Source of the DNA: an uncultured Lachnospiraceae bacterium
GTDB taxonomy: Bacteria > Bacillota_A > Clostridia > Lachnospirales > Lachnospiraceae
Direction: 5' to 3'
DNA length: 12,729 bases
Assembly (NCBI GenBank): GCA_905200565.1
Contig: CAJKKX010000021.1
Coordinates: forward strand, 1-12,729
Part shown: positions 6,755-12,729 of the stretch, one piece after another
How positions within the stretch are numbered: position 1 is the stretch's first letter
Layout: every line of letters begins with the position of its first letter
Made by a program: the position numbers and the translations under genes
The notes under the pieces: model-generated
What the model saw: the letters and a program-made list of their open reading frames with translations, nothing else
What the model was told of the DNA's origin: nothing
Database searches by the model: none

Positions 6755-7504
6755 TTAATCATAATCGATAAATACTTTTTCGTTTCGCCGGAATACATCT
6801 GCATGGATATGGTAGAGCTCCTCCACCAGCGCGGAGCTGATAACGTCGTCCGGTCTGCCGTCGCACAGGTTCTGTCCGTTCTTGAGCACGTAGATACGGT
6901 CGCAGAATTTTGAAGCGAGACTTAAATCGTGCAGTGCGGTCAGCACTGTTTTTTTCGATGCTTTCAAAAGCGACAGCGTTTTTATCTGGCTGCCGATATC
7001 CAGATGGTTGGTCGGCTCGTCCAGAATAATCATTTCCGTTTCCTGCGCCAGCGCGCGGGCAATCAGTACCCGCTGCTTTTCGCCGCCGGACAGGCTCAGA
7101 AAGCTTCTCTCCAGAAAATCTTCCATTCCGACCATTTCCAGCGAATGGCAGACCACCTCGCGGTCGTGGTCGTTGGCGGCTTCCATCAGACGTTTTCTGG
7201 GATAGCGCCCCATCTGCACAACTTCTTCGACGGTGAAGTCAAAATTTGCCTCGCTTTCCTGCGAAACCACCGCAATGCGTTCCGCCATCTGCCGGTTTGA
7301 CATTTTCAGAAGACTTTTTCCGTCCAGAAGGATATCTCCCGAAACGGGCACAAGCATTTTGTAGATATTTTTCAGCAGCGTCGACTTTCCGCTTCCGTTG
7401 GGACCGATGACGCCCACGAATTCCTCCTGGTTTACGGTGAGGGAAATATCCCGGATAATCTCCACCTGCCGGGTGCGGTAGCTTACTTTTTCTGCACTGA
7501 GCAT
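6755..7504 (-). CDS. btuD: ABC transporter ATP-binding protein of the B12/iron-siderophore family (BtuD/FecE-like)
   Basis: This is the cytoplasmic ATPase of a type II importer. The 249 residues give the complete motif set: Walker A GPNGSGKS (34-41), Q-loop at VVSQES (Gln82), signature LSGGE (138-142), Walker B MIILDEP (158-164), D-loop NHLD, and switch His192 in LTALHDLSL. The length is normal for a FecE/BtuD subunit. AAAGGAGG precedes the ATG, and only 13 bp separate it from the permease stop, so it is the last gene of the operon. The family also serves ferric siderophores and haem. The cobalamin riboswitch at the head of the operon is the reason to prefer corrinoid transport, so the symbol rests on context rather than on this protein alone. 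Confidence 0.9.
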   Translation of the reverse strand: MLSAEKVSYRTRQVEIIRDISLTVNQEEFVGVIGPNGSGKSTLLKNIYKMLVPVSGDILLDGKSLLKMSNRQMAERIAVVSQESEANFDFTVEEVVQMGRYPRKRLMEAANDHDREVVCHSLEMVGMEDFLERSFLSLSGGEKQRVLIARALAQETEMIILDEPTNHLDIGSQIKTLSLLKASKKTVLTALHDLSLASKFCDRIYVLKNGQNLCDGRPDDVISSALVEELYHIHADVFRRNEKVFIDYD

Positions 7505-7517
7505 AGGTCCGCCTCCT

Positions 7518-8576
7518 TTAAGATTTCCCGAAGGAATATTTCCGTACCCGTATCATCCACAGGAAGACAGGTGCTCCGAGCATGGAAGTAATAATGCCGA
7601 TAGGAATTTCACTGGGCTGGTCGAGCATTCTGGCACCGACGTCCACCCAGACCAGGAAAATCGCTCCCAGCAGCGTGGAAATCGGAATCACCTTCCGGTG
7701 GTCCGCACCGACCATCGACCGCACGATATGCGGGATGACAAGTCCGACGAAACCGATGCTGCCGGTCACTGCCACTGCCGTTCCGGTCAGTGCCGCCGAC
7801 AGAAAGACGGTGATTTTGCGCACGAGATTAATATTGATTCCCAGCGTCACCGCGCTGCTCTCTCCCATAAGAAGCGCGTTCATGGAGGTGGAGAGAGCAT
7901 ACAGGCACAGAAAGCCCGGTATCAGTACCATAAACAGGGGAAGAAGCTCTTCCCACTGGGCACTGGCTACGCTGCCAAGCGTCCAGAACGTCACCTCCCG
8001 GATTTTGCTGTCATCCGGGGCCTTGTAAATGAGAAAGTTTGAAAATGCGGTAAACATGGCGGAAATAGCCGTTCCCACCAGAACCAGCTTGATGGGCGCC
8101 ACCTCTTTGCCGCTTTTCGCCATGTAATAAACAATTAAAATTGCCGCCATCGCGCCGATAAAAGCGCCGCCCTGGACAGAGTATGCGCCAAGGAAGGAGA
8201 GCGCTCCGGTGACAATGGCAAGTGAAGCGCCGAAGGTTGCGCCGGAGGATACGCCCAGCACATAGGGACTTGCCAGCGGATTTTTGGTAAATGACTGCAT
8301 GGCGACGCCCGAAAGCGTCAGCGCCGCGCCTACCATAGCGCCCATCAGCACCCGCGGCGTCCGCAGATGCCAGACGATGTTCTGCGTGCTCATGCGGATA
8401 TCTTCAACATCGCCTATGCCGGTCAGACGATGAAGAACCACCTGCCAGACCGTTTGGAAAGGGATGCTGACAGGTCCGATTCCGATGGCAAGAATCATCG
8501 ACAGAATCAATAGTATTAGCAAGAACACGCAGGTTATCCCCACGTGTTCCCTCATGAATTTACATAACCGTTTCAT
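7518..8576 (-). CDS. btuC: FecCD-family ABC permease, probably corrinoid (BtuC-like)
   Basis: This is the membrane channel of the B12-type importer. The 352 residues include multiple hydrophobic helices, beginning with one at about 13-33. Family landmarks are TPRVLMGAMVGAALTLSGVAMQ (about 73-94), NPLASPYVLGVSSGA (family consensus NPLADP..LG.SSGA), and GSIGFVGLVIPHIVR in the C-terminal half. The latter is the coupling region that contacts the ATPase. Length is typical. The start at 8576 lies 6 bp after the stop of the binding-protein gene. It has no close Shine-Dalgarno (a GGAG is about 18 nt upstream), so translation probably depends on coupling to the upstream gene. Substrate specificity is taken from the riboswitch, since iron-siderophore permeases look the same. 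Confidence 0.9.
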   Translation of the reverse strand: MKRLCKFMREHVGITCVFLLILLILSMILAIGIGPVSIPFQTVWQVVLHRLTGIGDVEDIRMSTQNIVWHLRTPRVLMGAMVGAALTLSGVAMQSFTKNPLASPYVLGVSSGATFGASLAIVTGALSFLGAYSVQGGAFIGAMAAILIVYYMAKSGKEVAPIKLVLVGTAISAMFTAFSNFLIYKAPDDSKIREVTFWTLGSVASAQWEELLPLFMVLIPGFLCLYALSTSMNALLMGESSAVTLGININLVRKITVFLSAALTGTAVAVTGSIGFVGLVIPHIVRSMVGADHRKVIPISTLLGAIFLVWVDVGARMLDQPSEIPIGIITSMLGAPVFLWMIRVRKYSFGKS

Positions 8577-8582
8577 ATGAAA

Positions 8583-9629
8583 TTATTCAAAACACTCCGG
8601 ATGGAATGCCTGGGCAAATTTTTCAATCGTATCGCCCACACGGGTGCTGGCGAATACTTCCGGAAGCGTGATAACCAGGAAGTTTTCGCTCTTGATGGCA
8701 GTTACATCGGAAAGAGCTTCGTTGTCCAGCAGGAACTGGATTTTCTCGTCTGCGGTCGTATCGCCGTAATCATTGATGACGATAACCTCCGGGTCTGCCT
8801 CTACAACGGCTTCCCAGCTTACGGTGTTCCAGGTTTTTTCAAGGTCCTCAAATACATTGACGCCGCCTGCGTGACGCATCAGCTTTGAGGTGAAGTTGTT
8901 TCCGGGCGTGTAGGCGCCGCCGTCCATTTCGCAGTCAAAGTTGAATACCCGCACTTCCTCTGTACCGGCAATTTTCTCTTCTACTGCCGCAATCTGGGCT
9001 TTCATACCGTCTACGATTTCATTTGCTTTGTCTTCAACCTGGAAAATTTTGCCGAGGTTGTAAAAATCCTGATAAACATCTTCCACGTCGCAGCCAAGCT
9101 TGTAGCCTTCGATGGAAGAAAGGGACATGATGCCGTACTCGCTTAAGGCATCATGTGTGGCAATCGCCGTGTCAGAATCGCTGAAAGCAGAGCTTCTTCC
9201 ATAGATGAAATCCGGTTCCAGGTCCAGAACTACCTCCAGGGACGGATAACCGTTGTTGTCGGAGATCACCGGCTTTGATTCGTATTCTTCGCGGTACTGC
9301 TCCGGAAGCTGGGCGTTGTTGTAGCAGGTTCCGATAATTTTGTCGCCGAGACCAAGCGCCATAAGCTGCTCTCCGGTGTTGGGATTGGTGCTGATTACAC
9401 GCTCCGGAACATGTGTAAAGGTGACCTCCTGGTCGTCCTTTGTCACCAGCGTGAAAGGAAATACGTCGCCATCTGCGGCTTCTGCGCCGTCAGCTTCTGT
9501 CTCCGCAGCTTCGGTTTCCACAGCGGCTTCCTGTGTTTCGGCTTCTGTTTCCTCAGCAAAAGCTGCTGCCGGGGAGAGCGCCATTACGCCAGCCATAATC
9601 AGTGTCAGTAATTGGTTCCTTTTTTTCAT
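8583..9629 (-). CDS. btuF: Secreted substrate-binding protein, probable corrinoid-binding (BtuF-like, Peripla_BP_2)
   Basis: This is the extracytoplasmic receptor of the B12-type importer. The 348 residues start with a signal peptide (MKKR, hydrophobic core, cleavage AFA|E after residue 25) that lacks a lipobox cysteine. About 29 residues of almost pure Glu, Ala, Thr and Asp (26-54) follow. They form an acidic low-complexity linker before the folded part. The domain then shows the type III binding-protein pattern: ERVISTNPNTGEQLMALGLGDKIIGT, LEPDFIYGRSS, and a C-terminal WEAVVEADPEVIVINDYG. ATG is preceded by GGAGG (9636-9640) with 6-nt spacing. It is the first gene after the cobalamin riboswitch, and the permease and ATPase follow at once. 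A ferric-siderophore or haem ligand cannot be excluded from the protein alone. Confidence 0.88.
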   Translation of the reverse strand: MKKRNQLLTLIMAGVMALSPAAAFAEETEAETQEAAVETEAAETEADGAEAADGDVFPFTLVTKDDQEVTFTHVPERVISTNPNTGEQLMALGLGDKIIGTCYNNAQLPEQYREEYESKPVISDNNGYPSLEVVLDLEPDFIYGRSSAFSDSDTAIATHDALSEYGIMSLSSIEGYKLGCDVEDVYQDFYNLGKIFQVEDKANEIVDGMKAQIAAVEEKIAGTEEVRVFNFDCEMDGGAYTPGNNFTSKLMRHAGGVNVFEDLEKTWNTVSWEAVVEADPEVIVINDYGDTTADEKIQFLLDNEALSDVTAIKSENFLVITLPEVFASTRVGDTIEKFAQAFHPECFE

Positions 9630-9707
9630 CTTGCACCTCCATAGGTATTATGGTCGGGACTTTTGCCCCAACATCATGAAATGAGTGATTGGTTACTGGA
9701 AGTCCAT

Positions 9708-9740
9708 AAAAAAGAATCGAGCCTGTCTTCACAGACAGGC
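9708..9740 (-). terminator. Hairpin plus U-tract in the riboswitch leader (probable expression platform)
   Basis: On the - strand GCCTGTCT, loop GTGA and AGACAGGC form a perfect 8-bp stem (9740-9721). It is followed by TCGATTC and six T residues (9713-9708). The T-tract starts 7 nt after the stem, farther than ideal. The location between the riboswitch aptamer and the first gene makes a regulated terminator the natural reading. A closely related upstream TCTGTCT (about 9750) could compete for the 3' arm. Confidence 0.55.
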
Positions 9741-9884
9741 ATACCAGACAGACCGTTTTGTGCGCAGTAGTCCGGACCGGGCTTTGCAGACGACTGCATG
9801 AACCGGAAAAACGGAACTGCTGCGTGTGTCGTAGATACGAACAAATCTGCGAGGATGCTTTGCATGGAAGCTTCTTTCGCACAA

Positions 9885-10045
9885 GGCAGGCAGGTTTCCT
9901 GGCTCACAGATTTGCGCTTGTCCCTCCTTCTCACGGCATTCGCCGCAATGGATATCCGGGGAAGCTCCCTGCTCACAGTGACCGCATCGCTCAGGCTTTT
10001 CCTGATTCCCTCTCATTTCCGGATACGGAAATTCACCTGCTTTGT
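9885..10045 (-). promoter_or_regulatory. Cobalamin riboswitch (aptamer) controlling the BtuFCD-like operon
   Basis: Read on the - strand, the leader contains the hallmarks of the cobalamin aptamer. Near the 5' end is GCAGGTGAA (10040-10032). The core GGTCACTGTGA lies at 9983-9973. The B12 box AGCCAGGAAACCTGCC lies at 9904-9889. GCAGGT near the 5' end (10040-10035) pairs with ACCTGC of the B12 box to close stem P1. The aptamer lies downstream of a good promoter and some 250 nt before the binding-protein gene. Known biology: adenosylcobalamin or a related corrinoid binding represses downstream transport genes. A covariance-model search would set exact ends and the subclass. Confidence 0.9.
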
Positions 10046-10058
10046 TTCGACAAAATTC

Positions 10059-10087
10059 ATGATAGCATATAGCTGTCTGCTTTGCAA
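10059..10087 (-). promoter_or_regulatory. Promoter of the riboswitch-controlled transporter operon
   Basis: On the - strand TTGCAA (10087-10082), a 17-nt spacer and TATCAT (10064-10059) match a sigma-A promoter. The predicted start near 10052 puts the aptamer at the very 5' end of the transcript, as expected. It lies only 24 bp after the stop of the upstream ATPase gene, and no terminator is visible between them, so some read-through is possible. Confidence 0.7.
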
Positions 10088-10110
10088 GAGAACTTTTTTG
10101 TTGATTTTAT

Positions 10111-11085
10111 CTAATCCCAGATAATCAGATGCATGACTTTTTTGGCGGCTGTTACTATTCTTGAAGATAAATAACTTCTGGCAAGTTTTCTTTTGGAATA
10201 GCTCCATATGGGATTGCCCTGTGTCTGCTCAGACAGTAATTTAGTAAAAAACTGTTCCCAGCTGGCGTACTTTTCACTTTCGATATAATTTTCCGGTTTT
10301 TGGAGGATTGCAGATACATTTACATCCGGAATGGCATTTGTAGACAACAATAACCATTCAAAGGATTCCGGCGCGTATAGCGCTGCATTTTCTGCGCTGT
10401 CGAGATAGCGCATGATTTCGCGCATTTCTGAACCAAGCGCCGCCCCGTCTGCAATGACCAATATTTTTTGGGCGGTCGCTTCGGTATTCTTCAATACTTT
10501 CAGAATATTTGACTTTCCATTGGCAGATATGCATGAGATATTTTTCTGTCTGCACAACTCATTGAAAAATTCATATCCCGAATTTGAATCTTCTGTTATT
10601 ACCAGATGCGGATTTATGCCGTCTGTTTCCGATATTTCTCCATAAAGATTATATATTTCGTTGTACTTCTGCTTCGCTTCGTGAAATTTTCCGGATTCAC
10701 GGAAGCCGTATATTTCCCGGACACTGTAAGGAAGCATTGGCAGCTTTTCCCGTGTTGCGAGCACAAAGTAGTTATCTGATTTCAAAGCAAGCTCCGCGAA
10801 TTTTTTTGAAGCCAGAAAGCGGCTGCCTTCATCAATAAAAATGATGGAACCGGATATGCCTTCCAACTGCCGCTCCCAGTCTTCGCTGTCTAATGTCCGG
10901 CAGGGAAGGTCGCAGGAGACCACAATGCCGCTGTCAGTACCGTATCTTCTGTAGTCACGGATAAAATCAATCAATACGGTTTTACCGGAGCCGCTGTCTC
11001 CAGTGAGAATGGTGATATTTCTTTTAATGGTAAAATCGTATCGGATTTTCTTTGATTCAACAATGATTCTGTGAGCGCCCTTCAT
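10111..11085 (-). CDS. P-loop ATPase with TOPRIM-like C-terminal half, partner of DUF4869-like protein
   Basis: I do not recognise a named function. The 324 residues have no signal peptide or membrane segment. The N-terminal half is a P-loop ATPase: Walker A GDSGSGKT (29-36), Walker B SIIFIDEG (80-87, Asp85 and Glu86), and a sensor-like strand YFVLATRE (106-113). It lacks an ABC signature. The second half starts at about 160 with LVITEDSNSGYEFF (Glu165), then NGKSNI (189-194) and KILVIADGAALGSE (Asp213). This order of a Glu after a strand, a G-[KS]-N turn and an Asp-Gly turn after a strand resembles a TOPRIM domain as in OLD-family nucleases. That is inference from pattern only. The ATG is 6 bp past the stop of the small upstream gene, with AGGAG overlapping that gene's end (11099-11095), so the two are co-translated. 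It is more AT-rich than the flanking operons. An alternative is a non-nuclease regulatory ATPase. Confidence 0.75.
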   Translation of the reverse strand: MKGAHRIIVESKKIRYDFTIKRNITILTGDSGSGKTVLIDFIRDYRRYGTDSGIVVSCDLPCRTLDSEDWERQLEGISGSIIFIDEGSRFLASKKFAELALKSDNYFVLATREKLPMLPYSVREIYGFRESGKFHEAKQKYNEIYNLYGEISETDGINPHLVITEDSNSGYEFFNELCRQKNISCISANGKSNILKVLKNTEATAQKILVIADGAALGSEMREIMRYLDSAENAALYAPESFEWLLLSTNAIPDVNVSAILQKPENYIESEKYASWEQFFTKLLSEQTQGNPIWSYSKRKLARSYLSSRIVTAAKKVMHLIIWD

Positions 11086-11091
11086 AATATA

Positions 11092-11550
11092 TTACTCCTG
11101 TTTCATTTTGTTCAGATATTCAGAGGCAACGGGAATCAGCTCTTTCATTGAATGCACGATTTCTCCGCCGTTCCCGACAACGATGGTGAATTTTGTGTCT
11201 TTCCCAAAATCCATCAGATGCCGGAGATTGATGGTCAGGTTTTTGCTTTCCGCTATCTTCAGAATCCATTTTGCGCAGTTATCCCCGCACGTGGAGGCGT
11301 TGAAAATTTTATCCGGTTCATTCAGCATAAGAAGCAGCGTTTTTACACCGCCGGATAATCTTTCGGGAGGAATCTGTCCCAATACCGGGCTCTGGATACA
11401 TTCGCCGCTCAGAACATCTGATTTATCTATATCTTTAACCATCTGCTTTGCCAGAGCGGAATCGAACCATTCTGGCTCATAAGTATTTTTAAAATAGACA
11501 GCGGTATTGTAGACGCTGTTTTCCATATCTCCAAAAAAAATTGTCAGCAT
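11092..11550 (-). CDS. Small DUF4869-like protein, first gene of a two-gene cassette
   Basis: A 152-residue soluble protein of unknown function. From memory it matches the DUF4869 family of Clostridia (MLTIFFGDM at the start, VYFKNTYEPEWF, CGDNCAKWILKIAE, LRHLMDFG). That name should be confirmed by profile search. The sequence contains PERLSGGVKTLLLMLNEP (62-79), which looks like an ABC signature (LSGG, 65-68), but there is no Walker A anywhere in the protein. Cys88 and Cys92 form a CGDNC motif. The start at 11550 is chosen because GAGGTG (11561-11556) sits 5 nt before it; an in-frame ATG at 11619 overlaps the promoter and has no such site. It has its own promoter and is followed at once by the ATPase gene, so the pair probably acts together. 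Confidence 0.78.
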   Translation of the reverse strand: MLTIFFGDMENSVYNTAVYFKNTYEPEWFDSALAKQMVKDIDKSDVLSGECIQSPVLGQIPPERLSGGVKTLLLMLNEPDKIFNASTCGDNCAKWILKIAESKNLTINLRHLMDFGKDTKFTIVVGNGGEIVHSMKELIPVASEYLNKMKQE

Positions 11551-11581
11551 ATAAGCACCTCTCTCTTGCTTTCTACGGATT

Positions 11582-11610
11582 ATTTTAGCATTGAACCATT
11601 GTAAATGCAA
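11582..11610 (-). promoter_or_regulatory. Promoter of the DUF4869-ATPase cassette
   Basis: On the - strand TTGCAT (11610-11605), a 17-nt spacer and TAAAAT (11587-11582) match a sigma-A promoter. It lies wholly within the 69 bp between the ROK regulator stop and the small gene's ATG, giving a short leader of about 25 nt. No terminator for the ROK gene is seen in this gap. Confidence 0.68.
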
Positions 11611-11619
11611 TCCGGGCAT

Positions 11620-12729
11620 TTAAATCCGGTTCGGATACAGAAAGCGTTCCCGGATGAGGTATACGCCGCCAAGAAGCACGGAGGTGTCCTGCAGGGTGGA
11701 GGGCACCAGGCGGCAGTAGCCCTTCATGTTGTTGTGGAGCTGAGCCGCGATGTCGTCGCACAGTCCGGCGTGGCACATGGTGAGCGAGCTGTTGAGCACG
11801 ATGATGTCCGGATTGAAGGTGTTCAGCAGATTGTTGATGCCGACAGACATATATTTGATAAACTGCTGCATGGCGCGCACAGCGGCAGGGTCGCCCTGGC
11901 GGTAAAGTCTGCCGTAGACCTCGGCGTTTACCGGATAGCCCTTTTGGGCGGAGAGCTCCGCAAACAGTGCGCGCTCGGAGGCATACTGCTCCAGACAGCC
12001 GTGATTGCCGCAGGGACAGGGACGTCCGTCCACTTCGATAATAGTATGACCAAATTCGCCGGCGTAGCCGTTTTTGCCTTTGACGAGCTGGTTTTTCATG
12101 ATGATGCCGGCGCCGATACCGGAGTGGACGCTGATGTAGAGCATTTCATTGGTATCGTGGCAGTGCGCCCATTCGCCCAGCGCGGAAAGATTCGCCTCGT
12201 TTTCCATCACGACGGGTACGCCGTAGATATCGCCGAGGCGGGACACAAAATCGATATCTCCGAAAGAAGAATACGGAAGAAAAATGATTTTGTTATGATG
12301 GACAACGCCATGAATGCCGAGGGCGATGCCGAGAAGCCCGTAGCGCGTCTTCGGGAGAGCGTTTATCGCCTGGTCAATCCGTTCCTTTAAAAGAGGAAGC
12401 AGAAATTCCGTATTCTTCGGCGTGGGAAACTGTGTCAGACGGCAGTTGCCGCCCAGCAGGTTTGCCGTCATCAGGGTGATATTTTCTGTGGCAAGGTCGA
12501 TAGCAACGACGTAGCCGCAGTCTTTGTTTAGCTGAAGAAAAATCGGCTTTCTGCCTTTTCTGCCCTCCGGCGCGGTGTCGCTGCTTTCCGCCTCGAAAAT
12601 GATGCCGCGGTCGAGAAGCACCTGTACGATGGCGGAGACCGTCGCCTTTGTCAGACCAAGCTCGGAGGCAATGGAAGCACGGGAAATAGCGCCATGCGTA
12701 ATGATGGTGCGGAGGACCGACTGTGTGTT
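11620..12729 (-). CDS. ROK-family transcriptional regulator (XylR/NagC type), 5' end off window
   Basis: This is probably a sugar-responsive repressor. The reading frame is open to the right edge of the window, so the true start is missing; 369 codons are present. The first about 37 visible residues form a helix-turn-helix (ISRASIASELGLTKATVSAI), so the in-frame GTG at 12621 is internal, not the start. The ROK domain follows. It lacks the DxGxT phosphate-binding motif of ROK kinases (here IDLATENI). It has NEAN where kinases carry NDAN, so the catalytic Asp is Glu. It retains the zinc-binding segment CPCGNHGCLE (about 238-247) with GEFGHTIIEVDG before it. These features mark a regulator rather than a glucokinase. 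The targets, perhaps a sugar operon to the right, cannot be seen. Confidence 0.9.
   Translation of the reverse strand, partial: NTQSVLRTIITHGAISRASIASELGLTKATVSAIVQVLLDRGIIFEAESSDTAPEGRKGRKPIFLQLNKDCGYVVAIDLATENITLMTANLLGGNCRLTQFPTPKNTEFLLPLLKERIDQAINALPKTRYGLLGIALGIHGVVHHNKIIFLPYSSFGDIDFVSRLGDIYGVPVVMENEANLSALGEWAHCHDTNEMLYISVHSGIGAGIIMKNQLVKGKNGYAGEFGHTIIEVDGRPCPCGNHGCLEQYASERALFAELSAQKGYPVNAEVYGRLYRQGDPAAVRAMQQFIKYMSVGINNLLNTFNPDIIVLNSSLTMCHAGLCDDIAAQLHNNMKGYCRLVPSTLQDTSVLLGGVYLIRERFLYPNRI

Noticed and set aside
6755..9629. Iron-siderophore or haem transporter
   Set aside because: The proteins alone would allow it, but the cobalamin riboswitch at the head of the operon favours corrinoid uptake. 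It is kept only as an alternative.
9674..10016. Overlapping small frames across the region between the two - strand transcription units
   Set aside because: They cover the cobalamin riboswitch, whose conserved boxes explain this DNA as structured RNA.
11605..12390. Long + strand frame opposite the ROK gene
   Set aside because: The - strand carries the ROK zinc motif and helix-turn-helix. The + frame shows Val/His/Asp-rich shadow composition with no ribosome site.
11620..12729. Glucokinase or other ROK sugar kinase
   Set aside because: The phosphate-binding DxGxT motif is absent, the catalytic Asp position is Glu, and a helix-turn-helix precedes the domain.

Overview
The window looks like a chromosomal segment of a gut-type Clostridia, most likely Lachnospiraceae. 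This is inferred from Firmicutes-style ribosome binding sites (AGGAGG), sigma-A type promoters, AT-rich intergenic DNA, and the gene families present. No rRNA, tRNA, CRISPR array or recognisable insertion sequence was found. No species is claimed.

Left part (1-5245, + strand): a terminator hairpin closes an off-window gene. An AT-rich regulatory region with a good promoter (TTGACT-17-TATAAC) follows. It drives a four-gene sugar or polyol operon: RbsA-type double ATPase, RbsC-type permease, RbsB-type binding protein, and a zinc- and NAD-dependent polyol dehydrogenase. The operon ends in a clear intrinsic terminator at 5211-5247. A strong hairpin separates the binding protein from the dehydrogenase. 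The likely job is import of an unphosphorylated sugar or sugar alcohol followed by oxidation.

Middle (5250-6750, + strand): a solitary AAA_14/DUF4143-type ATPase starting with GTG. It is preceded by tandem 41-bp repeats whose junction places an inverted repeat (CCAAAAGTTTTGG) exactly inside a promoter spacer. The gene is AT-rich relative to its neighbours. It converges on the next operon over a strong hairpin.

Right-middle (6755-10087, - strand): a binding protein, FecCD-type permease and ATPase operon (BtuFCD-like). It lies behind a promoter and a cobalamin riboswitch with a hairpin and U-tract in the long leader. The riboswitch makes corrinoid/vitamin B12 the best substrate assignment.

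Right (10111-12729, - strand): a low-GC two-gene cassette with its own promoter, followed leftward by the B12 operon. It encodes a DUF4869-like small protein and a P-loop ATPase with a TOPRIM-like second half. This pair is the best candidate for an undescribed system. To its right, running off the window, is a ROK-family repressor with an N-terminal winged helix.

Both solute-binding proteins carry ordinary signal peptides (AFA|E) without a lipobox cysteine, which is unusual for a Gram-positive cell.
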